Of a stretch of 64,000 nt of DNA, positions 50,152-58,971 are shown in pieces. The position numbers were made by a program, and so were the translations under genes. Position 1 is the stretch's first letter. Each line of letters begins with the position of its first letter. The notes below the pieces were generated by a model. It ran no database searches and was not told where the DNA came from. It worked only from the letters and a program-made list of their open reading frames with translations. The DNA is taken from the NCBI RefSeq assembly GCF_900105395.1, contig NZ_LT629775.1, positions 6,475,501 to 6,539,500 on the forward strand, in the 5' to 3' direction. The stretch comes from Streptomyces sp. TLI_053 (lineage in GTDB: Bacteria > Actinomycetota > Actinomycetes > Streptomycetales > Streptomycetaceae).

Positions 50152-50964
50152 TCAGGTCCGCTTGCGGAAGCGGGCGACGGCGAGCGGCGCGAAGACCGCG
50201 GTGATGCCGACCGACCAGGCCAGCACGATCAGCACCGGGTGCGCCACGGCGCCCTGGCCGTTCATCAGGGCCCGGCAGGCGTCGGCCAGCGCGGACAGCG
50301 GGTTGACCTTGGTGAAGGCCTGGAGCCAGCCCGGCATGGTGTCGGTCGGGGCGAAGATCGAACTGCCGAACTGCATCGGCATCAGGACCAGCATGGCGAC
50401 CCCCTGGACGGCCTGGGCGCTGCGCAGCGCCATGCCCAGCAGCATCGAGATCCACACGATGGACATGCCGAACAGCAGCGAGAGTCCGACCGCGGCGAGC
50501 AGCTCCAGGAAGCCGCCCTTCAGCTCGAAGCCGAGGACCAGCGCGAAGACGATCAGGATGGTGAACGAGAGCAGGGCCCGGCAGGTCTCCGCGGCGATCT
50601 TGGAGAGCAGGACCGAGGAGCGGCCGATCGGCAGGGTCCGGAACCGGTCCATCACCCCGGTCTGGAAGTCGCTGTTGAGGCCGGTGCCGACGGCCATCGC
50701 CAGGGTGATGCCGGTCTGCCCGAGCAGGCCGGGGATCATGTACTGCTTGTAGGCGTCCTGGCCGCCGGAGATGGCGCCGCCGAAGACGTAGACGAAGAGC
50801 ACGGTGAAGATGACCGGCATCAGCACGGCGTCGAACATCGACTCCGGGTCGGCCTTGATCCGCATCAGGTTGCGGCGGGTCAGCGCGCCGACGTGCCGCA
50901 GGTGGCCGGGCAGGCCGATCCGGCCCTCCTCGGCCCGGGCGGGGGCGAGTGTGGCGGTGGTCAT
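50152..50964 (-). CDS. ABC-2 type permease (DrrB-like)
   Basis: Membrane subunit of a drug or lipid exporter, 270 aa with six hydrophobic segments. Landmarks: LTRRNLMRIKADPESMFDAV (N-terminal amphipathic helix), VLMPVIFTVLFVYVFGGAIS, MIPGLLGQTGITLAMAVG, DRFRTLPIGRSSVLLSKI and the late FTKVNPLSALADACRALMNG. These match the daunorubicin-resistance permease DrrB family. ATG 50964 overlaps the ATPase stop (ATGA), so the two are produced together. The gene ends before a terminator facing the AfsR-type regulator. The substrate is not deducible. Confidence 0.9.
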   Translation of the reverse strand: MTTATLAPARAEEGRIGLPGHLRHVGALTRRNLMRIKADPESMFDAVLMPVIFTVLFVYVFGGAISGGQDAYKQYMIPGLLGQTGITLAMAVGTGLNSDFQTGVMDRFRTLPIGRSSVLLSKIAAETCRALLSFTILIVFALVLGFELKGGFLELLAAVGLSLLFGMSIVWISMLLGMALRSAQAVQGVAMLVLMPMQFGSSIFAPTDTMPGWLQAFTKVNPLSALADACRALMNGQGAVAHPVLIVLAWSVGITAVFAPLAVARFRKRT

Positions 50965-51992
50965 GCGACGGGCTCCTTGGCGAGGCTGGGGGCGGTGTCC
51001 GCGGCCGCCGGGCGGTCCGAGGGCTTGCCGGTGATGGCGAGGAAGACCTCGTCCAGGCTGGGCAGCTTGGTGTCGATGTCGGCGATGCCGAAGCCCCGGC
51101 CGCCCAGGGCGCCGATCACGGCGGTCAGCTGCTCCTCGGCGGTGAGCGGGACCGACAGCAGCCCGGTGTCGGCGGAGAAGGTGGCGGTGGCGATACCGGT
51201 GTCGTGCAGGCAGCGGGCCATCGCGGGCAGGGCGGCCGGGTCGGTGGGCCGGACCTGGAGGGTGCGGCCGCCGACCTGGGCCTTGAGCTCCGCGATGCCG
51301 CCGGCCGCGATGACCCGGCCCCGGTCGATCACGGTCAGCTCGTTGGCGAGCTGCTCGGCCTCCTCCATGTACTGGGTGGTGAGCAGCACGGTGGCGCCCT
51401 CGGCGACCATCCGCTGCACCTCGTCCCAGACCTCGTTGCGGGTGCGCGGGTCCAGGCCGGTGGTGGGCTCGTCCAAGTAGAGGACCCGGGGACGGCCGAT
51501 CATGGAGGCGGCCAGGTCGAGGCGGCGGCGCATGCCGCCGGAGTAGGTCTTGGCGACGCGCTTGGCGGCCTCGGTGAGCGAGAACCGCTCCAGCAGCTCG
51601 GTGGCGCGCGCCTTGGCGTCCTTGCTGGAGAGGTCGAGCAGCCGGCCGATGAGGTAGAGGTTCTCGTAGCCGGAGAGCAGCTCGTCGACGGAGGCGTACT
51701 GGCCGGTGAGGCCGATGGTGCGGCGCAGCTGCTTGGGCTGGCGCAGCACGTCGTAGCCGCCGACGAAGGCGGTGCCGGCGTCGGGCTTGATGAGGGTGGA
51801 GAGGACGCGGACCAGGGTGGTCTTGCCGGCTCCGTTGGGGCCGAGCACGCCGAGGACGGTGCCCTCGCGCACGGTGAGGTCGACGCCGTCGAGCGCCTTG
51901 GTGCTGCCGAAGTGCTTGACGATGCCGCGGACCTCGACGGCGTTCCCCGCGGCGGGCCCCCGGTCGTTCGGGGCGGTGGAGATTCGTGTCAT
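50961..51992 (-). CDS. ABC exporter ATPase (DrrA-like)
   Basis: ATPase partner of the DrrB-type permease; 343 aa. Walker A is LGPNGAGKTTLVRVL near residue 50, the Q loop is in GLTGQYASVDELLSG, the signature is YSGGMRRRLDLAASMI, Walker B VLYLDEPTTGLDPRTR, His loop LLTTQYMEEA, where His is replaced by Gln as in the DrrA group. The C-terminal 100 residues (LQVRPTDPAALPAMARCLHD onward) form the DrrA-specific domain ending PSLDEVFLAITG. Start ATG 51992. Gene pair with the permease, probably an antibiotic or lipid exporter. Confidence 0.92.
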   Translation of the reverse strand: MTRISTAPNDRGPAAGNAVEVRGIVKHFGSTKALDGVDLTVREGTVLGVLGPNGAGKTTLVRVLSTLIKPDAGTAFVGGYDVLRQPKQLRRTIGLTGQYASVDELLSGYENLYLIGRLLDLSSKDAKARATELLERFSLTEAAKRVAKTYSGGMRRRLDLAASMIGRPRVLYLDEPTTGLDPRTRNEVWDEVQRMVAEGATVLLTTQYMEEAEQLANELTVIDRGRVIAAGGIAELKAQVGGRTLQVRPTDPAALPAMARCLHDTGIATATFSADTGLLSVPLTAEEQLTAVIGALGGRGFGIADIDTKLPSLDEVFLAITGKPSDRPAAADTAPSLAKEPVA

Positions 51993-52139
51993 GCCCCAAG
52001 ACTGGCGGCCGCCGCTGACAGCCCGCTGTCAGCGGGGTGACGGACGGGCGGCCCGCCGGCGAGGCGCTGTCGGCGCGCTGTCACGCGGCTGTCACCGGGG
52101 CCCGGCCCGGCCGTGGCCGGGGCCCGGTGACGGGGGGCG

Positions 52140-53009
52140 TCAGTGGAAGGTGTGCTCCGGGGCGGGGAAGGCGTCGCCCCGGACGTCCTCGGCGAACGCG
52201 CGGGCGGCGTCGCCGAGCACGGCCCGCAGGTCGGCGTACTGCTTGACGAACTTGGGCACCCGGCCCGCCGTCATGCCGGCGAAGTCGGTCCAGACCAGCA
52301 CCTGGGCGTCGCAGTCCACCCCGGCGCCGATGCCGACGGTGGGGACGGAGAGCTGCTCGGTGACCTGCTTGGCCAGCTCGGCGGGCACCGCCTCCAGGAC
52401 GACCGCGAAGGCGCCGGCCTGCTGCACCGCCTTGGCGTCGCGCAGCAGCTGGTGCGCGGCCTCGTCGCCGCGGCCCTGGACGGGGTAGCCGCCCAGCGCG
52501 TGCACGGACTGCGGGGTGAGGCCGATGTGCGCCATCACCGGGATGCCGGCCTCGACCAGCAGCTCGATCGAGCGGGCGCTGCGCTCGCCGCCCTCCAGCT
52601 TGACCGCGCCGACCCCGGCGTCCTTCATCAGCCGGACCGCGTTGTGCATCGCCTGGGCCGGGGACTCCTGGTAGGAGCCGAACGGCAGGTCGGCGACGAT
52701 CATGGCCCGCTTGGTGCCCCGGACGACGGCGCCGGCCAGCATGACCATCTGGTCCATGGTCACCGGCACGGTGGTCTCGTAGCCGAGGTGGCAGTTGCCG
52801 GCGGAGTCGCCGACCAGCAGGACGGGCGTGCCGGCCTCGTCGAAGACGCCGGCGGTGAGGGCGTCGTAGGCGGTCAGCATCGACCACTTCTCGCCGCGCT
52901 GCTTGGCTGCGGCGAGGTCGCGGACGGTGACGCGGCGGGTGGTGACCCCACCGTAGAGGGTGGTGGTCGACGCCTGGTTCTGGGCAGGCGAAGGCGAAGA
53001 AGCGTTCAT
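52140..53009 (-). CDS. panB: 3-methyl-2-oxobutanoate hydroxymethyltransferase
   Basis: First committed enzyme of pantothenate synthesis (ketopantoate formation with methylene-tetrahydrofolate); 289 aa TIM barrel, cytoplasmic. Motifs: KWSMLTAYDALTAGVFDEAG, LLVGDSAGNCHLGYETTVPV (metal Asp), VKLEGGERSARSIELLVEAG, PVMAHIGLTPQSVHALGGYP, catalytic Glu in AVVLEAVPAELAKQV, GIGAGVDCDAQVLVWTD. A 20-residue Ser/Thr-rich N-terminus precedes the conserved domain. ATG 53009 has AGGAG 8 bases upstream. It is alone here; panC and panD are not in the window. Divergent from the DHA2 exporter gene. Confidence 0.95.
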   Translation of the reverse strand: MNASSPSPAQNQASTTTLYGGVTTRRVTVRDLAAAKQRGEKWSMLTAYDALTAGVFDEAGTPVLLVGDSAGNCHLGYETTVPVTMDQMVMLAGAVVRGTKRAMIVADLPFGSYQESPAQAMHNAVRLMKDAGVGAVKLEGGERSARSIELLVEAGIPVMAHIGLTPQSVHALGGYPVQGRGDEAAHQLLRDAKAVQQAGAFAVVLEAVPAELAKQVTEQLSVPTVGIGAGVDCDAQVLVWTDFAGMTAGRVPKFVKQYADLRAVLGDAARAFAEDVRGDAFPAPEHTFH

Positions 53010-53155
53010 CGAACAGGCTCCTGAAGGGTTGTCGTCTCGTGGCGCCGTGCGGCGTCCCCGGATCACCTCCATGCTTGCACGGCCCGGCGCGGGTGCAAAA
53101 GGGGCGGGGCCGCACCGGGTGCGGGAGCGGGTCCGGCGGGTCTTTGCCAGGGTTT

Positions 53156-53177
53156 TACGAAACGGAGCCGTCTCGTA
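53156..53177. promoter_or_regulatory. TetR-type operator upstream of the DHA2 exporter gene
   Basis: Arms TACGAAACGG (53156-53165) and CCGTCTCGTA (53168-53177) form a 22-bp palindrome with one mismatch and a 2-base centre. A further half-site TACGAGACGA lies at 53211-53220. The likely -10 (TACGCT, 53191-53196) lies between them, so a bound repressor would block the promoter. The TetR gene at 55046 is the natural candidate. Confidence 0.75.
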
Positions 53178-53275
53178 TCGAAATTGGCGCTACGCTCACT
53201 GCGGGGGGTTTACGAGACGACCGCGGCTCGAATGTGCCCGCCAGTGCCACGCCGTACCACGGACGGGAAGAAGCC

Positions 53276-54922
53276 ATGACCACCGCCGCCGCACCACCCC
53301 GAGTACCGGAAGCCATCCACCGCCGCCGCTGGGCGATCCTGGGCACCCTGGTGCTCGCCCTGCTCGTCGTCGTCCTCGACAACTCGATCCTCAACGTCGC
53401 GATGAAGACCATCGCCTCCCCCGCGCCCACCGGCATCGGCGCCAGCCAGAGCGACCTGGAATGGTCGATCAACTCGTACACCCTGGTCTTCGCCGGACTG
53501 CTGTTCACCTCCGGACTGCTGGGCGACCGGTTCGGCCGCAAGCGGGCCCTGCTGGCCGGCATGGTCGTCTTCGGCCTGGCCTCGCTGCTCTCCGCGCTCG
53601 CCTCGACGCCGGGCGAACTGATCGCCTACCGGGCCCTGATGGGCGTCGGCGGGGCGCTGGCGATGCCGGCCACGCTCGCCATCATCATGAACGTCTTCGA
53701 GCGTGCCGAGCAGCCCAAGGCGATCGGCATCTGGGCCGGTGCGGTCGGACTCGCGATCGCGATCGGCCCGATCACCGGCGGCCTGCTGATCGAGCACTTC
53801 TGGTGGGGCTCGGTCTTCCTGGTCAACGTGCCGATCGTGATCGTCGCGCTGATCGCGATGACCCTGCTCGTCCCCGAGTCCAAGGACCCGAACCCGGGCC
53901 GGATGGACCCGGTCGGTGTGCTGCTCTCCATCGTCGGCCTGGTGGCGCTGATCTACGGCATCATCAAGGGCGGCGAGCTGGCCGACTTCACGGACGTCGC
54001 CGCCTGGGGGCCGGTGCTGCTCGGCCTGCTGGCGCTCACCGCCTTCGTGCTCTTCGAGCGCCGCACCGCGCACCCCGCGCTGGACGTCGACTGGTTCCGC
54101 AACAAGGTGTTCAGCGCCTCGGTGGTGGTGATCGGCGTGGTGTTCTTCGCGCTGATGGGCGTCTCGTTCTTCGGCGTCTTCTACACCCAGAGCGTGCGCG
54201 GCTACAGCGCGCTGGAGGCCGGTGTGCTGATGCTGCCGCTGGCCGCCGCCCAGCTGGTCTTCGCCCCGCGCGCCCGGCTGGTGGTCGACCGCTTCGGCGT
54301 CCGCGCCACCTGCGCCGCCGGCATGGCGTTCATCGCGGTCGGCTTCCTCGGCTACCTGCTGCTGGGCGCCACCACCCCGATCTGGGTGCTGGTCGTGCTC
54401 GGTCTGCTGATGGGCACCGGCATGGCGCACGTCATGCCGCCGATCACGGTCGCGATCATGGGCTCGCTGCCGCGCGAGAAGGCCGGCGCCGGCTCGGCCG
54501 TCAACAACACCTTCCGCCAGGTCGGCGGCTCGCTCGGGGTCGCGGTGCTCGGCGCCGTGCTCTCCACCGTCTACCGCGACGGCATCTCCGACAAGCTCGC
54601 CCAGCTGCCCACCCCGGAACTGCGGGAGAAGGCGGGCGAGTCGCTGGAGGCCACCATGGCCGTCGCCGCGCGCCTCGGCGAGCGGGGCAGGGAACTGGTC
54701 GGCCCGGCCAACGACTCCTTCATCCACGCGATGCACGTGGTGGCCGGACTCTCCGCCGGGATCACCGCGGCCGGCGCCCTGCTGGCCTGGTTCCTGCTGC
54801 CGGGCAAGGTGCCGGCCGGCGGCCCGGCCGGCGGTCCCGCCGGCCCCGGCGCGGCGGCGGACGCGGTACAGCACGGCGAGGCGGCCGCGAAGGCCCGCAG
54901 GACGGCGGCCGCGGACGCCTGA
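53276..54922 (+). CDS. DHA2-type MFS exporter (14 TM)
   Basis: Proton-coupled drug exporter of the EmrB/QacA group, 548 aa. Motif D1 is LLVVVLDNSILNVAMKTIA; A motif LLGDRFGRKRALLAG; motif C AVGLAIAIGPITGGLLIEHF; AVNNTFRQVGGSLGVAVLG is the usual late segment. Fourteen hydrophobic stretches and a Gly/Ala-rich cytoplasmic tail (PAGGPAGGPAGPGAAADAVQ). Start ATG 53276 with GGGAAGAAG upstream. A 22-bp TetR-type operator covers the promoter region, and a TetR gene follows 123 bp downstream. Probably a self-protection or metabolite export pump induced by its ligand. Confidence 0.92.
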   Translation: MTTAAAPPRVPEAIHRRRWAILGTLVLALLVVVLDNSILNVAMKTIASPAPTGIGASQSDLEWSINSYTLVFAGLLFTSGLLGDRFGRKRALLAGMVVFGLASLLSALASTPGELIAYRALMGVGGALAMPATLAIIMNVFERAEQPKAIGIWAGAVGLAIAIGPITGGLLIEHFWWGSVFLVNVPIVIVALIAMTLLVPESKDPNPGRMDPVGVLLSIVGLVALIYGIIKGGELADFTDVAAWGPVLLGLLALTAFVLFERRTAHPALDVDWFRNKVFSASVVVIGVVFFALMGVSFFGVFYTQSVRGYSALEAGVLMLPLAAAQLVFAPRARLVVDRFGVRATCAAGMAFIAVGFLGYLLLGATTPIWVLVVLGLLMGTGMAHVMPPITVAIMGSLPREKAGAGSAVNNTFRQVGGSLGVAVLGAVLSTVYRDGISDKLAQLPTPELREKAGESLEATMAVAARLGERGRELVGPANDSFIHAMHVVAGLSAGITAAGALLAWFLLPGKVPAGGPAGGPAGPGAAADAVQHGEAAAKARRTAAADA

Positions 54923-54947
54923 CCGGCGGCCGGGCTGAGCGAGAATG

Positions 54948-54985
54948 GGGCCCTGTCGCCGGGAGGACCGCCGGTGACAGGGCCC
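54948..54985. terminator. Hairpin between exporter and TetR genes
   Basis: GGGCCCTGTC (from 54948) pairs with GACAGGGCCC (to 54985), with a GCCGG/CCGGT inner continuation and a loop of about 8 bases. It lies between the exporter stop and the TetR start and could either terminate or attenuate read-through. Confidence 0.55.
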
Positions 54986-55045
54986 ACGAGCGCGTGCGAC
55001 CCCCGCCACTCTCCGGGCGGGGGCTCCACAACCGGGAGATGCGAG

Positions 55046-55687
55046 ATGAAGACCGACCCGACGGCCGCGCCGCCGCCCTGCGCCGGCCCGCGCCGCGGCA
55101 GGCCCCGCAGCGAGGCCGCCGAACAGGCGATCTTCGCCGGCGTCGAGGAACTCATGGCGGCCGGCACCAGCCTGGCGGAACTGACCATCGAGGGCATCGC
55201 CACCGCCGCCGGCGTCGGCAAGGCCACCATCTACCGTCGCTGGCCCAACAAGGAGGCCCTGCTGATCGACATGGTCAGCAGACTGGAGGAGCCCCTCCCC
55301 GGGTCCACCGGGTCGATCCGCGGCGACCTCGTCGCGATGATCGAGTACATGCGGCAGCGCGGCCTGGCCAAGCGCTCCCGCTGGGTGCTCAAGGCCGCGC
55401 TCGGCCAGATGCACAGCTGGCCCGAGCTGCACGCCGCCTACCGCGCCCGGGTGATCGCGCCCCGCCGGGAGGCCGCCCGCGAGCTCGTCCGCCGCGGTGT
55501 CGCCGGGGGCGAGCTGCGCGCCGACCTCGACGAGGACCTGCTCGGCGATCTGCTGCTCGGACCGATCCTCGCCCGCAGCGTGCTCTGGGACGACTCCGAC
55601 CTCGACGACCCGCGGCTCGCCGAGCGGATGGTCGACGCCCTCCTCGACGGTCTCGGGGGCCCCGCCCTCCGGCCCGCCCGGACCTGA
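55046..55687 (+). CDS. TetR-family repressor
   Basis: DNA-binding repressor of 213 aa. After a short Pro-rich start, the HTH reads GRPRSEAAEQAIFAGVEELM, then TIEGIATAAGVGKATIYRRW and PNKEALLIDMVS; the C-terminal TetR_C-type ligand domain has GDLVAMIEYMRQRGLAKRS and late LLGDLLLGPILARSVLWDD. ATG 55046 has GGGAG 7 bases upstream. It lies behind the DHA2 exporter gene and most likely binds the palindrome at 53156-53177, forming a simple repressor-pump pair. The effector is unknown. Confidence 0.9.
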   Translation: MKTDPTAAPPPCAGPRRGRPRSEAAEQAIFAGVEELMAAGTSLAELTIEGIATAAGVGKATIYRRWPNKEALLIDMVSRLEEPLPGSTGSIRGDLVAMIEYMRQRGLAKRSRWVLKAALGQMHSWPELHAAYRARVIAPRREAARELVRRGVAGGELRADLDEDLLGDLLLGPILARSVLWDDSDLDDPRLAERMVDALLDGLGGPALRPART

Positions 55688-55994
55688 CCGGACGGGCACC
55701 TCCCGCGGCCGTCCCGCGCCTGTCCCGCGCTGTCCCGCGTCCTCCGCCCGGCCCTCCGCCCGGCCCTCCTCCCGTCATCGCCGCAGGCCGGGGGGCCGGC
55801 GCGGGACGGCCGGCCGCGCAGTGGCCTGGCTCACCAAACCGGGCCACGCCGGAACCCCGGTCGCCCGACCGGGCGTCTGTCCCGACATAGGCTGGGCCGG
55901 AATCCGACCGAACCGGCACAGGTCCGGCACGCCCTCCGCCACCGGCGGGGGCGTACCGCGGACGGACAGACGGCGCGAACGACGGGAGTCACGG
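55688..55994. repeat. Intergenic region with GTCCCGCG repeats
   Basis: The first 90 bases are low-complexity: GTCCCGCG-type units about four times (55708-55740) and CCCTCCGCCCGGCC twice (55744-55768). The rest (55800-55994) leads to the next gene and includes GGGAG before ATG 55995; AT-richest spot is CCGACATAGGCTGG at about 55882-55895, a possible -10. No gene recognised. Confidence 0.5.
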
Positions 55995-57041
55995 ATGGCG
56001 CAGGCGGACAGGGCGGACCGGGTGTCCCCGGCAGCGGCCGGCGACCCGGGATCCGGCCGGCGCCCGGCCGGGTTCCTCGGCGTGCGCGGCTGGGGCCGGG
56101 ACGCCCGGGGCAGCACCACCTGGCGGCGCGGCCTCGTGCTCGCCGTGGCGGCCCTGCTCACCGGCGCCCTGCTGGCCTTCCACGCCGAGGTGCCGAACAG
56201 CGTCGGCAACCTCGGCAGCCTGCTGGAGACCTTCCTGCCCTGGCTGGGGCTGGCCGTGCCGGTGCTGCTCGTCCCCGCCCTGCTGCGCCGCTCCGCCACC
56301 GCGCTGCTCGCCCTGCTGGTGCCGGTGGTGATCTGGGCCAACATGTTCGGCGGCCTGCTCACCGACAAGAGCGGCGGCACCGGCGACTTCACCGTGGTCA
56401 GCCACAACGTGGCCGCCGCCAACACCGACCCGCAGGGCACCGTCCGGATGCTGGAGCAGTCCGGGGCGCAGATCGTCGCGCTCCAGGAACTGGCCGGCCG
56501 GCAGCTGCGCGCCTACGAGACCGGGCTGGCCGAGAGCTACCCGTACCACGCGGTGGAGGGCACGGTCGGGCTCTGGTCCAAGTACCCGATCGGCGACGTC
56601 TCGGTGGTGGACATCAGGATGGGCTGGACCAGGGCGTTCCGGGCCGAGGTGACCACCCCGAAGGGTCCGCTCGCGGTGTACGTCGCCCATCTGCCGTCGG
56701 TCCGGCTCAAGGCCGAGGGCGGCTTCACCGTCAACCAGCGGGACGTCAGCGCCCAGGCGCTCGGGGACGCGGTCGAGGCCGAACCGCTGAAGAAGGTGCT
56801 GTTGCTCGGCGACCTCAACGGCACCATGAACGACCGCAGTCTGGCGCCGATCACCTCGCAGATGCGCTCGGCCCAGGGCGCGGCCGGGGACGGCTTCGGC
56901 TTCAGCTGGCCGGCGTCCCTCCCGATGGCCCGGATCGACCAGATCATGAGCAAGGGCGGACTCGAGCCCACCGACTCGCGGACCCTTGAGCGGGACGGCA
57001 GCGACCACCTCGCGGTGGCCGCCACCTACCGCTACCGCTGA
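55995..57041 (+). CDS. Membrane-anchored endonuclease/exonuclease/phosphatase-family protein
   Basis: A 348-residue protein with three N-terminal membrane helices (LVLAVAALLTGALLAFHAEV; WLGLAVPVLLVPALLRR; ALLALLVPVVIWANMFGGLL) and an extracytoplasmic EEP domain. Catalytic landmarks: FTVVSHNVAAANTDPQG, IVALQELAGRQ (Glu), LAVYVAHLPSVRL (His), LLLGDLNGTMNDRS (Asp/Asn), late RIDQIMSK and DGSDHLAVAATY (Asp-His). Catalytic residues intact. A phospholipid or sugar-phosphate phosphodiester is a plausible substrate, since the domain lies outside the membrane; this is inference. Start ATG 55995. Convergent with nadE, 23 bp away. Confidence 0.85.
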   Translation: MAQADRADRVSPAAAGDPGSGRRPAGFLGVRGWGRDARGSTTWRRGLVLAVAALLTGALLAFHAEVPNSVGNLGSLLETFLPWLGLAVPVLLVPALLRRSATALLALLVPVVIWANMFGGLLTDKSGGTGDFTVVSHNVAAANTDPQGTVRMLEQSGAQIVALQELAGRQLRAYETGLAESYPYHAVEGTVGLWSKYPIGDVSVVDIRMGWTRAFRAEVTTPKGPLAVYVAHLPSVRLKAEGGFTVNQRDVSAQALGDAVEAEPLKKVLLLGDLNGTMNDRSLAPITSQMRSAQGAAGDGFGFSWPASLPMARIDQIMSKGGLEPTDSRTLERDGSDHLAVAATYRYR

Positions 57042-57064
57042 GCCGGCGAACAGCTCGGGGCAGC

Positions 57065-58819
57065 TCAGCCCCGGTGCCAGCGGTTGGTGATCGGGAGCCG
57101 GCGGTCCCGGCCGAAGCCCTTGGCCGAGATCTTCGGGCCCGGCGGGTACTGCCGGCGCTTGTACTCGGCGGTGTCGACCAGCCGCACCACCCGGTCCACC
57201 ACGGCCGGGTCGAAGCCGGCCGCCACGATCGCGTCCCGGCCCTGGTCGCCCTCGACGTAGAGGTCGAGGACGGTGTCCAGCAGGTCGTAGTCCGGCAGCG
57301 AGTCGGTGTCCTTCTGGTCCGGCCGCAGCTCGGCGGACGGCGGCTTGACGATGGTGTGCTCCGGGATCGGCGGCACCGCGCCGAGCCGCTCGGCCTCCTC
57401 GTTGCGCCAGCGGGCCAGCCGGAAGACCAGCGACTTGTAGACGTCCTTGATCGGGCCGTAGGCGCCGACCGAGTCGCCGTACAGGGTCGAGTAGCCGACC
57501 GCCAGCTCGCTCTTGTTGCCGGGCGCGAGCACGAGGTGCCCCTCCTGGTTGGAGATCGCCATCAGCAGGGTGCCGCGCAGCCGGGACTGGAGGTTCTCCT
57601 CGGCCAGTCCGGTCAGCTCGGTGGCGGCCGTGTAGGCGTCGAACATCGGGGCGATCGACACCGTGCGGAAGTTCAGCCCGGTGCGGCGGGCCAGCTCGGC
57701 CGCGTCGTCCCGGGAGTGCTGCGAGGAGTAGCGGCTCGGCATCGACACGCAGTGCACGTTCCCGGCGCCGACCGCGTCCACCGCGAGGGCGGCGACCACG
57801 GCCGAGTCGATGCCCCCGGACAGGCCGATCAGCACCGAGCGGAAGCCGTTCTTGCGCACGTAGGCCCGGGTGCCGGAGACCAGCGCGGACCAGATCTCGG
57901 CCTCGTCGGCGATCCGCGGCGCGACCTCGGCCCGTACCCGCTCGGCGGGAGCCCCGGCGGGCCCGCCGCCCAGTTCGGTGCGGACCAGGTGCAGCCCGTC
58001 GGCGAGCAGCAGTCCGTCGGTGTGGTCGCTGCCGGCCGTCGGCAGGTCGAGGTCCAGCACCAGCAGGTGCTCCTCGAACTGCGGGGAGCGGGCCAGCACC
58101 TCGCCGTCCGGGGCGACCACCACCGAGTCGCCGTCGAAGACCAGCTCGTCCTGGCCGCCGACCATGTTCACGTAGGCGAGCGCGCAGCCCGCCTCGGCGG
58201 CCCGGCGCCGCACCAGCTCCAGCCGGACGTCGTCCTTGTTGCGCTCGTACGGCGAGCCGTTGATCACCAGCAGCAGGCCGGCCCCGGCCTCGCGGGCGGC
58301 GGTCACCCGGCCGCCGTCCTGCCAGATGTCCTCGCAGATCGCCAGCGCGACGTCCACCCCGTGCACCCGCAGCACCGGCAGCTGGTCGCCGGGGACGAAC
58401 CAGCGGTACTCGTCGAACACGCCGTAGTTCGGCAGGTGGTGCTTGGCGAACCGGGTGGCGACCTCGCCGCGGAACAGCACCGCGGCGCAGTTCTGCGGGG
58501 AGCCGGCCGGCCGGCCGAAGCGCGGCGAGGCCTGTGCGGACCGGCCGAGGTAGCCCACCACCACGGGCACCTCGCCGAGCCCCTCCGCGGCGAGCCGGGC
58601 AGCCAGCCGGGTCAGGCCGGACCGCGACGCCTCGACGAAGGAGCGGCGCAGCGCGAGGTCCTCGACCGGGTAGCCGGTCAGGGCCATCTCGGGGAACGCC
58701 ACCAGCTGGGCGCCGGCCTCGACGGCCCGCCCGGTCCAGTGCACCACCTCGTCGCCGTTGCGGGCGATGTCACCGACCCAGGGGTCGGTCTGGCAGAGGG
58801 CGAGACGCAGATTGGGCAT
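57065..58819 (-). CDS. nadE: Glutamine-dependent NAD+ synthetase
   Basis: Last step of NAD+ synthesis: deamido-NAD amidation with ammonia made from glutamine; 584 aa, cytoplasmic. The N-terminal nitrilase-like glutaminase holds the triad E in VAFPEMALTGYP, K in RFAKHHLPNYGVFDEY and C in LAICEDIWQDGG. The C-terminal synthetase has the ATP loop LIGLSGGIDSAVVAAL, then PSRYSSQHSRDDAAELARRT and LVLAPGNKSELAVGYSTLYG. Start ATG 58819. The gene is divergent from the GlnA2-type ligase at 58972, an order also found in S. coelicolor as I remember it. Confidence 0.96.
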   Translation of the reverse strand: MPNLRLALCQTDPWVGDIARNGDEVVHWTGRAVEAGAQLVAFPEMALTGYPVEDLALRRSFVEASRSGLTRLAARLAAEGLGEVPVVVGYLGRSAQASPRFGRPAGSPQNCAAVLFRGEVATRFAKHHLPNYGVFDEYRWFVPGDQLPVLRVHGVDVALAICEDIWQDGGRVTAAREAGAGLLLVINGSPYERNKDDVRLELVRRRAAEAGCALAYVNMVGGQDELVFDGDSVVVAPDGEVLARSPQFEEHLLVLDLDLPTAGSDHTDGLLLADGLHLVRTELGGGPAGAPAERVRAEVAPRIADEAEIWSALVSGTRAYVRKNGFRSVLIGLSGGIDSAVVAALAVDAVGAGNVHCVSMPSRYSSQHSRDDAAELARRTGLNFRTVSIAPMFDAYTAATELTGLAEENLQSRLRGTLLMAISNQEGHLVLAPGNKSELAVGYSTLYGDSVGAYGPIKDVYKSLVFRLARWRNEEAERLGAVPPIPEHTIVKPPSAELRPDQKDTDSLPDYDLLDTVLDLYVEGDQGRDAIVAAGFDPAVVDRVVRLVDTAEYKRRQYPPGPKISAKGFGRDRRLPITNRWHRG

Positions 58820-58933
58820 GTCACCGAGTCTAATCGTCGATCTGACGAAATGTCTCGGCCGGGGTCGCCACTGCCTCCGGCGGCCGTGATCCGCCATGAT
58901 GGGGAGCAGTCGCCGCCGGGGTGGTTTCCGGGC

Positions 58934-58950
58934 GTAACACGAACGTAAAG
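58934..58950 (+). promoter_or_regulatory. Possible GlnR half-box upstream of the glutamine-synthetase-like gene
   Basis: GTAAC-acgaac-GTAAA resembles part of the GlnR pattern GTnAC-n6-GAAAC; the first element fits, the second has two mismatches. It is only about 22 bases before the start codon, overlapping the expected leader, so its role is uncertain. Confidence 0.25.
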
Positions 58951-58971
58951 AGCAGAGGTGAGACTGTCCCC

